Source: Burkholderia sp. D-99 (GTDB lineage: Bacteria > Pseudomonadota > Gammaproteobacteria > Burkholderiales > Burkholderiaceae). From it: a stretch of 64,000 nt of DNA. Below are positions 26,538 through 35,863 of the stretch, piece by piece. Location: positions 1,116,001 through 1,180,000 of the forward strand of contig NZ_JAAOXM010000002.1 in NCBI RefSeq assembly GCF_011605345.1. The letters run 5' to 3'. How positions within the stretch are numbered: the first letter of the stretch is position 1; each line of letters starts with the position of its first letter. Made by a program: the position numbers and the translations under genes. Under the pieces are notes generated by a model that saw nothing but the letters and a program-made list of their open reading frames with translations, ran no database searches and was not told the DNA's origin.

Positions 26538-27080
26538 CTAGTCGTCGTGACTGACGATGACCAGGATCTCCGCCTGCGCGGCGCCGAGGCTGCGCGTGCG
26601 GTGCGGGATGAGTGCGTTGAAATAGACTGAATCGCCGGTCTTGAGTTGCACCGTCTCGTTCGGAAACTCGATTTCGACGCGCCCCTTGTGCACGAACAGG
26701 AATTCCTCGCCTTCGTGCTCGCGGAACGTCGATGCGACGAATTCGTGCGGCGGATGCACGACGAACGGCAGCATCTTCTTCGGCGCGACGCCGGCCGCGA
26801 TGCTCTCGAAGCGGTGCGCCTGGCTGTTGGCCGCCGCGCCCATCGCCGTGCGCTCGCCGGCGCGCGTGACCGTGATCAGCTCGCGGTTGTGACTTTCCGA
26901 GAACAACTGCTCGACGTCGACATTCAGTGCCTTCGACAGCTTCAGCGCGACCGCGATCGACGGCACGCTCAGGCCGCGCTCGACTTTCGACAGGTAGCTC
27001 TTGGTGAGGCCCGTTTCGTCGGCCAGCACGTCGAGCGTCCAGCCCTTCTGTTTTCTGAGCAGCTTCAGGCGAATCGTCAT
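26538..27080 (-). CDS. XRE-cupin transcriptional regulator
   Basis: A 180-residue regulator: a helix-turn-helix at residues 1-60 (IRLKLLRKQKGWTLDVLADETGLTKSYLSKVERG) and a cupin sensor (about residues 105-170, GEEFLFVHKGRVEIEFPN). It is divergent from the aldolase gene, with inverted repeats between them. The start at 27080 is chosen because the longer frame runs through the operator region. It is the second XRE-cupin regulator of this window. Confidence 0.9.
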   Translation of the reverse strand: MTIRLKLLRKQKGWTLDVLADETGLTKSYLSKVERGLSVPSIAVALKLSKALNVDVEQLFSESHNRELITVTRAGERTAMGAAANSQAHRFESIAAGVAPKKMLPFVVHPPHEFVASTFREHEGEEFLFVHKGRVEIEFPNETVQLKTGDSVYFNALIPHRTRSLGAAQAEILVIVSHDD

Positions 27081-27118
27081 GGGGCGCCAGGTGTCCTTCG
27101 AAAAACCGATTGTAACGC

Positions 27119-27154
27119 ATGACACAAAGTGTCCTGTGGTGTATTGTGTGTCAT
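27119..27154. promoter_or_regulatory. Candidate operator of the XRE-cupin regulator
   Basis: ATGACACA at 27119 and TGTGTCAT at 27147 form an inverted repeat spaced by 20 bases, with a nested GACAC-AAA-GTGTC at 27121. The site lies between the divergent regulator (38 bp away) and the aldolase gene (60 bp away) and fits a repressor site for both promoters. Confidence 0.65.
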
Positions 27155-27214
27155 GTTTCTCCGGGAAAGCGGCCGCGGTCGGCGCGACCGACCCGATCCA
27201 TTCAGGAGGTGAAC

Positions 27215-27997
27215 ATGGCGGAAACGCTGAATCTGACGAAGGAGGCGCTGGTCGCGCTGGCGGAGCGGCGTCTCGACAACGAGGTGGGCGACAGCGGCTG
27301 GTCCGCGCGGCAAAAGCTCGCGCTCACGTGCCGGATCCTGTTCGACGCCGGCCACGATTCCGGCCTCGCCGGGCAGATCACCTGCCGAGCGGGCGACGCC
27401 GGCACGTACTACACGCAGCGGCTCGGGCTCGGTTTCGACGAGATCTCGGCCGCGAACCTGTTGCGCGTCAACGAGGATCTCGACGTGATCGACGGAGAAG
27501 GCATCCCGAATCCGGCCAACCGGTTCCACACGTGGATCTATCGCGAGCGCCCCGACGTGAATTGCATCATCCACACGCATCCCGCGCATGTCGCGGCGCT
27601 GTCGATGCTCGAGCAGCCGCTCGTCGTGTCGCACATGGATACCTGCCCGCTGTACGACGATTGCGCGTTCCTGAAGGACTGGCCCGGCGTGCCGGTCGGC
27701 AACGAGGAGGGCGAGATCATCTCGAAGGCGCTCGGCAGCAAGCGCGCGATCCTGCTGTCGCATCACGGTCAGCTCGTGGTCGGCAAGACGATCGAGGAAG
27801 CGTGCATCCTCGCGCTGCTGATCGAGCGGGCCGCGAAGCTGCAGCTGCTTGCGATGGCGGCCGGCGAGATCAGGCCGGTGCCGCCGGCGCTGGCGCGTGA
27901 AGCGCATGACTGGATCTCGAAGCCGAAGCGCGATGCGGTGACGTTCGACTATTACGCGCGTCGCGCGCTGCGTACCCATCAGGACTGCGTCGCATGA
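27215..27997 (+). CDS. Class II aldolase/adducin family protein
   Basis: A 260-residue zinc enzyme of the AraD/FucA class. Zinc ligands are visible in CIIHTHPAHVAAL (His-x-His) and the distal LLSHHGQLVVG. Members perform retro-aldol cleavage or decarboxylation of hydroxy acids. AGGAGGT precedes the ATG at 27215. It heads an operon with a DapA-like enzyme and a MOSC protein. A link to the PhyH dioxygenase (which could make a hydroxylated substrate) is inference. Confidence 0.88.
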   Translation: MAETLNLTKEALVALAERRLDNEVGDSGWSARQKLALTCRILFDAGHDSGLAGQITCRAGDAGTYYTQRLGLGFDEISAANLLRVNEDLDVIDGEGIPNPANRFHTWIYRERPDVNCIIHTHPAHVAALSMLEQPLVVSHMDTCPLYDDCAFLKDWPGVPVGNEEGEIISKALGSKRAILLSHHGQLVVGKTIEEACILALLIERAAKLQLLAMAAGEIRPVPPALAREAHDWISKPKRDAVTFDYYARRALRTHQDCVA

Positions 27998-28047
27998 ACG
28001 CGTGCGTCGTTTCCATCTCGTCCGACAATCATTGAGGAATACACATC

Positions 28048-28944
28048 GTGTCCATCCTGCTGCAAGGCATCATTGCCTACCCGGTCACGCCGTTCTCCGC
28101 CGACGGCGGCGTTGACCTGAAAGCGCTCGATGCGCTGATCGAGCGGCTCATTACCGATGGCGTCCACGCGATCGCCCCACTGGGTAGCACGGGTGAGAGT
28201 GCATACCTGTCCGACGCTGAATGGGAGGCGGTCGCCACCGCGTCGATCCGCGCGGTGCGTCGGCGCGTGCCGACCGTCGTCGGCATTTCCGACCTCACCA
28301 CGGCGGGCGCGGTGCGCCGCGCGCGCTTCGCCGAACAGGCCGGCGCCGATGCGGTGATGGTGCTGCCGGTGTCGTACTGGAAGCTCGGTAACGACGAGAT
28401 TGTCGCGCACTACCGCGCGATTGGCGATGCGATCGGCATCCCGATCATGCTGTACAACAACCCCGCGACGAGCGGCGTCGACATGTCGCCTGACCTGATC
28501 GCGACGATCTGCCGGAGCGTCGACAACGTGACGATGGTGAAGGAGAGCACGGGCGACATCGGCCGGATGCATCGGCTCGCGCAACTGAGCGACGGGACGA
28601 TCCCGTTCTACAACGGCAGCAACCCGATGGCGCTCGCCGCGCTCGCGGCAGGCGCGGCCGGATGGTGCACGGCCGCGCCGAACCTGAATGCGGCGTTGCC
28701 GCTGGCGCTGTTCGACGCGATGCGCGCGGGCGATCTGGCGCGCGCCAGGACGGTCTTTCATGCGCAGCTGCCGCTGCTGCAGTTCATCGTCAACGGCGGG
28801 TTGCCGGTGACCGTGAAGGCCGGGTTGCGCCTGTGCGGCTTCGATGCCGGCGAACCGAGGAAGCCGCTGATGCCGCTCGGCGACGCGCGCACGCGCGAAC
28901 TCGAACGCGTGCTCGCGGCGCTGCCGGACGGTGTGACGACATGA
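28048..28944 (+). CDS. DapA-like aldolase (DHDPS/N-acetylneuraminate lyase family)
   Basis: A 298-residue class I aldolase barrel. The Schiff-base lysine is in NVTMVKEST, with the family motifs GSTGESAYLS and MLYNNP. Since the partner is a class II aldolase in a catabolic operon, a keto-acid lyase role is more likely than lysine synthesis. It starts with GTG after GAGGAA. The stop overlaps the next start (ATGA). Confidence 0.9.
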   Translation: MSILLQGIIAYPVTPFSADGGVDLKALDALIERLITDGVHAIAPLGSTGESAYLSDAEWEAVATASIRAVRRRVPTVVGISDLTTAGAVRRARFAEQAGADAVMVLPVSYWKLGNDEIVAHYRAIGDAIGIPIMLYNNPATSGVDMSPDLIATICRSVDNVTMVKESTGDIGRMHRLAQLSDGTIPFYNGSNPMALAALAAGAAGWCTAAPNLNAALPLALFDAMRAGDLARARTVFHAQLPLLQFIVNGGLPVTVKAGLRLCGFDAGEPRKPLMPLGDARTRELERVLAALPDGVTT

Positions 28945-29648
28945 GCGATCCGGCACGGCCGGCGATCTCGGCCGCTATCGGCGCGGTGCGGGTCGGTAAG
29001 AGCCGGCCGCTGGCCGGCACGCCGCACGCCAGCGCGATCGACAAGCAGCCGGTGGGCTCGCGTCTGTGGCTGGGCGCGCTCGGTTTTGTCGGCGACGAGC
29101 AGGCCGATGCGCGGCATCACGGCGGCCCCGACAAGGCGGTGCACCACTATGCGCACGATCACTATGCATGGTGGGCCGCGCAGATCGGCGCGCGCGACGT
29201 GCTTGCGCAACCGGGTGCGTTCGGCGAGAACCTGTCGACGCGCGGTGTGACCGAGCACGACGTGTGTCTTGGCGACGAGTTCACGCTGGGCGGCGCCGTG
29301 CTTCAGGTGTCGCAGTCGCGGCAGCCGTGCTGGAAGCTCAACGCGCGTTTCGATCATCCGCGGATGGCCGCGCTCGTGCAGCAAAGCGGCCGGACCGGGT
29401 GGTACTACCGCGTGCTGCAGGACGGCTGGGTGGCGCCGGGCGACGTGCTGGCGCTGCATCGACGCACCTTTCCGCAATGGACGCTGTCGACGGTGCTCGA
29501 CGTGCTGTACCGGCGCACGCTCGACATGGCCGCGCTCGAGGCACTGTGCGACGTCCCGATACTGCCGCCCGGATGGCGCAAGATGCTCGACAAGCGCCGG
29601 ACGGAGCGGCAGGTCGAAGACTGGGCGAAGCGGCTCGATGGGCGTTGA
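28941..29648 (+). CDS. MOSC domain protein (YiiM-like)
   Basis: A 235-residue MOSC-domain protein. The domain's conserved cysteine lies in VSQSRQPCWKLNARF, with the family motifs HHGGPDKAVHHY and GAFGENLSTRG. YiiM proteins use a molybdenum cofactor to reduce N-hydroxylated bases or amines. The 4-base overlap with the aldolase gene shows translational coupling. Confidence 0.9.
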   Translation: MSDPARPAISAAIGAVRVGKSRPLAGTPHASAIDKQPVGSRLWLGALGFVGDEQADARHHGGPDKAVHHYAHDHYAWWAAQIGARDVLAQPGAFGENLSTRGVTEHDVCLGDEFTLGGAVLQVSQSRQPCWKLNARFDHPRMAALVQQSGRTGWYYRVLQDGWVAPGDVLALHRRTFPQWTLSTVLDVLYRRTLDMAALEALCDVPILPPGWRKMLDKRRTERQVEDWAKRLDGR

Positions 29649-29661
29649 CGGGCCGCGCCGC

Positions 29662-30426
29662 TCAGTGGCTCGGCAGTTCCCGCACGTCGGCGGTCGGCAC
29701 CGAACCGAACGCATCGCTCAATGCATAGGCGATCAACTGTCGCGCGGCCGCCTCGGGCGTCGCGAGCGCGCCGCTCGACTTCAACTGGTCGAATTTCTCG
29801 CGCATCGGGAAGTTGTCTTCGCTGGTCGAGCGGATCGTCGCCTGCATGCCCGTATCGACGACGCCCGGCGCGACACTGCAGATCCGCAACGCGCGGTTCG
29901 CGTCGAGCGCGACTGCGCGCGCATGGTGATCGAGCGCGGCCTTGGTCGCGCAGTAGACGCTCCAGCCCGCGTACGCGTTGCGCGCCGCGCCGCTCGACAC
30001 GTGCAGGATCCGGCATTCGGTGGTGGTCGATGCCGCTTGCGCGAGCGCGGCCGACAGCATCAGCGGTGCCGCGACGTTCACGCCGACCGCACGTGCGACG
30101 ATCGCCGGGTCCTGCGCGGCGAGCGGGCCGATCGGATCGACGATGCCCGCGTTGTTGAACAGCAGCACGATCGATGCGCCGTCGACGAAGCGGCGCAGCG
30201 TGTCGCCGGCGAGCCAGCCCGCGACGGCCGGCGTGTCCGACAGGTCGAGTTCGATTTCGGTGAATCGGTCGCCGGCTTGCGACGCGAGCGCCGGATGACG
30301 GCTGCGCGATACGCCCAGCACGGCGATGCCTTCAAGCAGCAGTTGTTCGGCGAGCGACGCGCCGAGGCCGCGCGTGTGTCCGGTGACGATGGCGCGCACG
30401 TGCGGTACGGAAGAGGATGCGTTCAT
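29662..30426 (-). CDS. Short-chain dehydrogenase/reductase
   Basis: A 254-residue Rossmann oxidoreductase. The cofactor loop is TGHTRGLGASLAEQL, NNAG is present near residue 91, and the active site is S...Y-x-x-x-K in SVYCATKAAL. The family is broad and the substrate is unknown. It is convergent with the MOSC gene. The ATG at 30426 was chosen over longer starts because the Rossmann fold begins directly after it. Confidence 0.9.
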   Translation of the reverse strand: MNASSSVPHVRAIVTGHTRGLGASLAEQLLLEGIAVLGVSRSRHPALASQAGDRFTEIELDLSDTPAVAGWLAGDTLRRFVDGASIVLLFNNAGIVDPIGPLAAQDPAIVARAVGVNVAAPLMLSAALAQAASTTTECRILHVSSGAARNAYAGWSVYCATKAALDHHARAVALDANRALRICSVAPGVVDTGMQATIRSTSEDNFPMREKFDQLKSSGALATPEAAARQLIAYALSDAFGSVPTADVRELPSH

Positions 30427-30828
30427 GGCGGTGAGCGGGTCGAAGGGGTGAACGGATGAGCGCCAGCGACGCGCGGCGCGTATGCGTGGCGGCATGGCGT
30501 GCGGGACGGGCGATGCGTGGCGATGCGTGCGAAGGCGGCCGCATGGCGCCGCGGACGTCAGGGTGACGCATATCGTAGCGCCCGCATGCGTGTCGCGCAA
30601 ACGCCGCCGTGTGCAAGGCGGCGGAATCGCCGGCGCGGCGCGCATCCATCGCCGCGCGGCACCGGCGGGCCGACAGGTCGGACGAAAGCCGGCTGCGGCA
30701 AGTTCGCGCGCCGGCGCGGCGGGCGGCGCCGGGCGGCGCGACGCGAGCTATCATATGGCTCGCCCGTGCGCGATGCCGGACGGGCCGCGACCGTTTCCCT
30801 TCACCTGCTGCACGCTGCGACGCCACTC
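30427..30828. other. 402-bp intergenic region
   Basis: It lies between the divergent SDR and YceH genes, is very GC-rich and carries no supported gene. An ATATGG tract near 30752 is a weak promoter candidate. Confidence 0.35.
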
Positions 30829-31536
30829 ATGAACACCACGCCGGATACGCCCACGCCACGCGCCCTTCGCGAACTCACGCCCCTCGAGGCCCGCATTCTC
30901 GGTGTGCTCGTCGAGAAACAGCACACGGTGCCGGATACCTATCCGCTGTCGCTGAATGCGTTGACCGCGGGCTGCAACCAGAAAACCGCGCGCGCGCCGG
31001 TGATGAACGTCAGCGAGGACGAAGTCACGACCGCGCTCGACGGGCTGAAGCACCTGAGCATCGTGATGGAAGGCAGCAGCAGCCGCGTGCCGCGTTTCGA
31101 GCACAACATGAACCGTGTGCTCGGCATCCCGAGCCAGGCGATCGCGCTGCTGACGATCCTGCTGCTGCGCGGCCCGCAGACGGCCGCCGAGCTGCGCCTG
31201 AACAGCGCGCGCCTGCATGGCTTCGCGGATATCTCGTCGGTCGAGGCGTTCCTCGACGAACTCGCGGCGCGCGCGCAGCCGCTCGTCGTCCGGTTGCCGC
31301 GTGCGCCGGGCGCGCGCGAGAACCGCTGGATGCACCTGATGTGCGGCGAAGTGAACATGGCCGACTTCGCGAGCGCGGATGCCGGCGGCGCGGATTCCGT
31401 GCCGCCTTCGGAATTCGAAGCGCTGAAGGCCGAACAGAAGCGCCTCGCGGATGAAGTGGCGCGACTGAATGCGCTGGTTCTGCGGATGGCCGGCGAGCTC
31501 GGAATCGACGTCGACGTGCAAGGCGACGCGTCCTGA
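30829..31536 (+). CDS. YceH family (DUF480) protein
   Basis: A 235-residue member of the YceH/DUF480 family, two winged helix-like domains (PRALRELTPLEARILGVLVEKQHTVPDTYPLSLNAL to about residue 85, then LLLRGPQTAAELRLNSARLHGF). A coiled segment ends the protein (ALKAEQKRLADEVARLNALV). The function is not established; members are conserved in proteobacteria and may bind DNA or regulate. The ATG at 30829 matches the family N-terminus. Confidence 0.92.
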   Translation: MNTTPDTPTPRALRELTPLEARILGVLVEKQHTVPDTYPLSLNALTAGCNQKTARAPVMNVSEDEVTTALDGLKHLSIVMEGSSSRVPRFEHNMNRVLGIPSQAIALLTILLLRGPQTAAELRLNSARLHGFADISSVEAFLDELAARAQPLVVRLPRAPGARENRWMHLMCGEVNMADFASADAGGADSVPPSEFEALKAEQKRLADEVARLNALVLRMAGELGIDVDVQGDAS

Positions 31537-31626
31537 CGCAGATGGCGGCGATGCGCGTGCCTCGCCCGGCCCCGTCGCCACGCGGCCGGGCCGGGGCGCG
31601 TGGCGGATACCGCCCGCACCGCCGCG

Positions 31627-32904
31627 TTACTTCAGCTTGACGCCCGGTACGAGATAGCGTGCGCCGTCCGGTCTCAGGATCGGCGCGAGCGCCGCAAACG
31701 GCACGTCGAGTTGCGGCCCAAGACAGGCGCCCATCGCGTGGCCGATCCCGGATACGACGAACGACAGCTTGCCGGGCGCATCGAGCTCGAACGCCAGATA
31801 CTCGGGGAACACATCCGCGCACGACAGCGAGTCGCCTTCGCCGTCCGTCACTTGCTGACCGTGTGTTGCCTTGTCGCGCAACTGCGTAATGAAACTCACC
31901 AGCGCGGGGCTTGTTCCCGGGTCGCCGTCCTTGCCTGCCGTAGCCGCGTCGATCACGCGATTCCAGTCGAGGTACGTACCACGCAGCAGGTCGAACGTGA
32001 CCGGATCGTAGTGATTGTTCGGATGAGCGCCGCCGCAGTACGTACTGCCCGATTCCACGATGCCGAGTGCCGCAGGTGACAGCCACGTGACCGTCACCTG
32101 TTCGTCGTCGTAGCCGCCGAGCGAACCGGCGGCCGGCCCGTCGTCGGAATAGCGGGTCGACGCGCATTCGAGCGCGGCGAGATTCATCTGCCAGTGCTGC
32201 TGTTCGAGCAGGCGGTTGACCCGTGCCATGACCGCTGGATCGGGATGGCGGCTCAGACGCGGATACATGAGCTTCGTGCGCGGGTCGCGCCACATCCGGT
32301 ACGCGACGGTGCCGTCTCCGATCTCGGGGCCGGCCGGCTGCGCGTGCCCGTCAAGCTTCAGCGTGGCATAAGGCGCCTGCCGCATGTCGATGGCCACGCC
32401 GCTTGCGATACCGCTGCCGACGCCGCCGGCGATGCTGTTGGTGACGGCTTCGACGGAGCCGGGCGCAACCGCGTCGGGATCGTATTCAGCGATGCGCCGC
32501 AGCGTGAAGCTGCGCGTCTTGCCGGAGCGCGCATCGGTCCAGCGGCCGCGATAGCCGGCTTTGTCCCGCGTGCCCTGCCAGGTGGCCGCGGCATGATCGA
32601 AATCGGCTTGCTCGCGGAATCCCAATGGACTGCGGGCGTCGTCCGGCAACTGCGTTCGCACGAGCGGTTCGACCAGTTGCGCAGGCGTGCCGTGCAGCGG
32701 AATATCGACGCCGAGCTGTGCATAGAAGTAGCGGCCCGAGATTGAACCGTCAGCCGCCGTGCGATCGTCGAGCTCCATGACGACGGTGCCGGCGCCCTGC
32801 AGCGTGCCTTCGTAGACCGTGCGCGGCGCGGCATGCGCGAAGCCTGCGTGCAGCGCGGCCAGCACCCACGCGATCCGGATCAGCGGGCGCATCACCAGCG
32901 GCAC
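31627..32904 (-). CDS. Exported protein of unknown function
   Basis: A 425-residue protein with a signal peptide (IAWVLAALHAGFAHA, cleavage near residue 25). The C-terminal half (about residues 210-425) resembles DUF3298/RsiV-like domains: it has a conserved YCGGAHPNNHYDPVTFDL segment. The start overlaps the end of the next gene upstream by 13 bases, so the two are translationally linked. No function can be given. Confidence 0.8.
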   Translation of the reverse strand: MPLVMRPLIRIAWVLAALHAGFAHAAPRTVYEGTLQGAGTVVMELDDRTAADGSISGRYFYAQLGVDIPLHGTPAQLVEPLVRTQLPDDARSPLGFREQADFDHAAATWQGTRDKAGYRGRWTDARSGKTRSFTLRRIAEYDPDAVAPGSVEAVTNSIAGGVGSGIASGVAIDMRQAPYATLKLDGHAQPAGPEIGDGTVAYRMWRDPRTKLMYPRLSRHPDPAVMARVNRLLEQQHWQMNLAALECASTRYSDDGPAAGSLGGYDDEQVTVTWLSPAALGIVESGSTYCGGAHPNNHYDPVTFDLLRGTYLDWNRVIDAATAGKDGDPGTSPALVSFITQLRDKATHGQQVTDGEGDSLSCADVFPEYLAFELDAPGKLSFVVSGIGHAMGACLGPQLDVPFAALAPILRPDGARYLVPGVKLK

Positions 32905-33314
32905 CCGGTCTGTTCGGATGCGTCGACATCCAGCGCGCGGCCGAACGCGGTCTGCTTGCCGGTGCGCGCATTGGTGTAGGTCATCGAATAGACCATCGCG
33001 CCCTGGGTCATCATTTCGTAGCGCCCGTTGATCCTGCCGCCGACCATTTCGGCCCAGGTCGTCGTGTACTGGTGCGGACGGCTTTCGTCGAGCACTTCAT
33101 CCTCCTCGTGCTCGATCACCAGCGGCAGGGCCGTTTTCGATTGCGCATACCGGACCATGCCGCCCGACCATTTGACCGCATCGTCATAGTAGGTGCGCAT
33201 CTCGAAACGCACGGGTTTGTCGCCGTCCGACCGGAAGCAGAACACTTCGGTGGACACCTTGGCGAGCGCCGGCAGCGACACGCAGAGCAGCACGGCTGCG
33301 AGGACTTTTTTCAT
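32892..33314 (-). CDS. Small exported protein of unknown function
   Basis: A 140-residue protein with a short signal peptide (KKVLAAVLLCVSLPALA). The mature part has aromatic-rich beta-type segments and two cysteines, one in EVFCFRSDG and one near the C-terminus (TGCRW), which could form a disulfide. It is co-oriented and overlapping with the larger exported protein downstream. Not recognised. Confidence 0.75.
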   Translation of the reverse strand: MKKVLAAVLLCVSLPALAKVSTEVFCFRSDGDKPVRFEMRTYYDDAVKWSGGMVRYAQSKTALPLVIEHEEDEVLDESRPHQYTTTWAEMVGGRINGRYEMMTQGAMVYSMTYTNARTGKQTAFGRALDVDASEQTGCRW

Positions 33315-33342
33315 GATGGCGTGAGAGTAATGAAGCGGCACG

Positions 33343-33897
33343 TCAACCGACGCTGATCCGCGAAGCGCCCGCATCGACGAGCCGGAACAGCAGATCCTCG
33401 ACGGCCGTTTCGGGCGCGGAGCCGAGATCCGCATTCACGCGCCACCCCTGTTCCGTGCGAACCGGTTCCGACAGGTAGTGAACGATCCCGTGCAGGCCGT
33501 CCTCGGCCGGCGTGTTCTCGTCGTCGGCATCGAACCACGCGAAGAACCAGGTCTTGAACGCATCGATTGCTGCGCTTTCGTCGAGCCCGTCGGCCTCGAT
33601 CGCGGCCCAGTCCCATACGAACGGGCGGATCGACACGGCTGCCGTTTCGAGGTCGAACGCGAACGGCTCGAAATCCAGCTGCGTGGCGGAATCGACCATC
33701 GCGGGCTGGCCGGCCGCTTCGCCTTCGGTCGCGATGAGGTCGGCCCGGCACGGCAGCGCGAGCGGCCCTTCGGTGGCGAGCGTGCCGTCGGCACGCCGGT
33801 AGGCCGGTTCGACGATCACGGCCGGTTGTGCAGCCGCTTTCGCGAGCAGGTCGGCATACGGTTGGCGGATGGCGCGGAGCAGTTCGGAGACGGTCAT
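33343..33897 (-). CDS. Hypothetical cytoplasmic protein
   Basis: A 184-residue acidic protein with no signal peptide (SELLRAIRQPYADLLAKAA at the start). The pattern (WDWAAIEADGLDESAAIDAFKTWFFAWFDADDEN) suggests a small alpha/beta domain. It lies 28 bp upstream of the small exported protein, in the same direction. No family is recognised. Confidence 0.7.
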   Translation of the reverse strand: MTVSELLRAIRQPYADLLAKAAAQPAVIVEPAYRRADGTLATEGPLALPCRADLIATEGEAAGQPAMVDSATQLDFEPFAFDLETAAVSIRPFVWDWAAIEADGLDESAAIDAFKTWFFAWFDADDENTPAEDGLHGIVHYLSEPVRTEQGWRVNADLGSAPETAVEDLLFRLVDAGASRISVG

Positions 33898-34302
33898 CGT
33901 GGCATGTCGGTTGGGCAGGGAACGATCGGTCACGGTCAGGCGGTGCGCCGTGCGGCCGGCGTCGTACGACGCGGCCGCTTCGGTACCGGACAGCCGTGAT
34001 CGTACGGCACTTCGGCAAAACGCGGACAGTCGGCCAAACGGCCGGTGCACCCGCATCGTGCGGCGGCGGATTTAGACGTTTTCCTTCAAACAATGGAAAA
34101 CGCCCATCGAGCGCGTTCTCGATGTGCTTCAATTAATCCGGTTTGTACTCCTACTAAAATTACAGATTCAGAACAGGCCGGATTATTCATTAACAGGAGA
34201 CAGTGCGATGGCACGGAAACGGTTTTGAAGCGGCACACACGATGCTCTGCAACACCGCCGAACTTCCTTCGATGAAAGCAGGTTATCCCAGGGGCTCCAA
34301 CC
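33898..34302. other. 405-bp intergenic region
   Basis: It separates the divergent hypothetical and lipase genes. The stretch 34133-34200 is AT-rich and probably holds the lipase promoter. No gene is supported. Confidence 0.4.
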
Positions 34303-35619
34303 ATGTCCTCCAGACGCTTCATGCTGGCCGCGGCCGCCGTGTCCGCCGCGCTGGCTGTCGCCGCACCGCCGGCCAGCGCCGGCGCACCGGCCGTGTCCGA
34401 TCCGTTCTACACGTACACCGGCACCACGCCGCTGGCATCGATTCCACCGGGCACGGTGCTCAACACGCGCAACGTCACCTATCACGTGGCCGGCATCCCG
34501 ACCGCGCTGACCGCGCAGCAGTTGCTGTATCGCACCAATAACGCGCTGAACCAGCCGGTCGTCAACGTGACGTCCGTGATCCGGAGCCAGGTCAGCAACG
34601 GCCAGGCCATCTCGTACCAGTCGGCCTACGATTCGCTGAACCCGTACGACGAGCCGTCGCAGGTGATCGCCGGCGATCGCGACGTCACGAAGGTCATCAA
34701 TATCGGCACGTTGCTCTACAGCGCGGAATCGATTCCGCTGTCGACCCTGCTGCTACTCGGCTACAACGTCATCGTGCCCGATACGGAAGGCCAGACGGCC
34801 GACTTCGCCGCCGGCCCCGAGTACGGGATGACGACGCTCGATTCGATCCGCGCGGCGCTCAATACGCCGTCGACCGGCCTGAATCCGTCGAGCAAGGTCG
34901 CGATGATCGGTTATTCCGGCGGCGCGATCGCGACGAACTGGGCCGCGCAGCTCGCGCCGAGCTATGCGCCCGAGATCAACCGGCAGCTCGTCGGCGCGGC
35001 GGAAGGCGGTGTGCTGGTCGACCCCGCGCACAACCTGCGCTATGTCGACGGCAGCATCGTGTGGGGCGGCGTGGCGGCGGCCGCGCTGGCCGGGCTGTCG
35101 CGCGGCTACGGCTTCGACCTGACGCCCTATCTCAGCGATACCGGCGTCGCCGTGTTCCAGGACATCCAGAACCAGTCGCTCGCGTACATCCTGCCGAAGT
35201 ACACGGGGCTGCATTGGAGCACGCTGTTCAAGCCGCAATACGCGAACGACATCAACAGCATTCCCGTGTATGTGACGTACGCAAACAAGGTGAATGCCGG
35301 GCTGGCCGCATCGCCGACGATCCCGATGTTCATCGGCCAGGGCACGGCGGGCGCGCTGGACGGCACCTTCAGCAGCCAGGTGGGCGACGGTGTGATGATG
35401 GCGTACGACGTGCGCGCGCTGGCGCAGAAGTTCTGCGCCAGCGGCACGCCGGTCACGTACACCGAGTATCCGCTCGAGCATGCGGGTGCGATCGTGCCGT
35501 GGGTGGCCGGCATGCTGCCGTGGCTCTACGACCGATTCAACGGGAAAGCCGCGCCGAGCAATTGCTGGCTGACGTCGCTGCTGCCGAGCAATTCGCTGGC
35601 GCCCGAGACGCTGCACTAG
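34303..35619 (+). CDS. Secretory lipase (LIP family)
   Basis: A 438-residue secreted alpha/beta hydrolase with an Ala-rich signal peptide (cleavage near residue 27, ASAGA). The nucleophile motif is GYSGG (Ser about 206) and the catalytic His is about 393 (LEHAG). It is similar to fungal LIP-type triacylglycerol lipases that also occur in Burkholderia and actinomycetes. A strong terminator follows about 80 bp downstream. Confidence 0.88.
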   Translation: MSSRRFMLAAAAVSAALAVAAPPASAGAPAVSDPFYTYTGTTPLASIPPGTVLNTRNVTYHVAGIPTALTAQQLLYRTNNALNQPVVNVTSVIRSQVSNGQAISYQSAYDSLNPYDEPSQVIAGDRDVTKVINIGTLLYSAESIPLSTLLLLGYNVIVPDTEGQTADFAAGPEYGMTTLDSIRAALNTPSTGLNPSSKVAMIGYSGGAIATNWAAQLAPSYAPEINRQLVGAAEGGVLVDPAHNLRYVDGSIVWGGVAAAALAGLSRGYGFDLTPYLSDTGVAVFQDIQNQSLAYILPKYTGLHWSTLFKPQYANDINSIPVYVTYANKVNAGLAASPTIPMFIGQGTAGALDGTFSSQVGDGVMMAYDVRALAQKFCASGTPVTYTEYPLEHAGAIVPWVAGMLPWLYDRFNGKAAPSNCWLTSLLPSNSLAPETLH

Positions 35620-35702
35620 CCGCAGCGCCGCACCGCACTGCACAGCAGCACTGCACAGCACGGCAGCACCCAACAGCACCGCACCGCGCGGCGCATGACC
35701 AG

Positions 35703-35728
35703 GCGACCCTTCATGGGTCGCTTTTTTT
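35703..35728 (+). terminator. Rho-independent terminator after the lipase gene
   Basis: The stem GCGACCC, loop TTCAT, stem GGGTCGC is followed by seven T residues, a textbook intrinsic terminator for the lipase transcript. Confidence 0.9.
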
Positions 35729-35863
35729 CATTCCGGGATTGACCGCAGTCACGTTTGCTCCGCCTGAGCCGCGCCCGTTCCTCCCGCCGCAACCCTTCGC
35801 CGTCCCGCCCGGGTGCCATAATCGAGCCTGCCCATCATTCCAGACGTCCCCCGGAGAATCACC

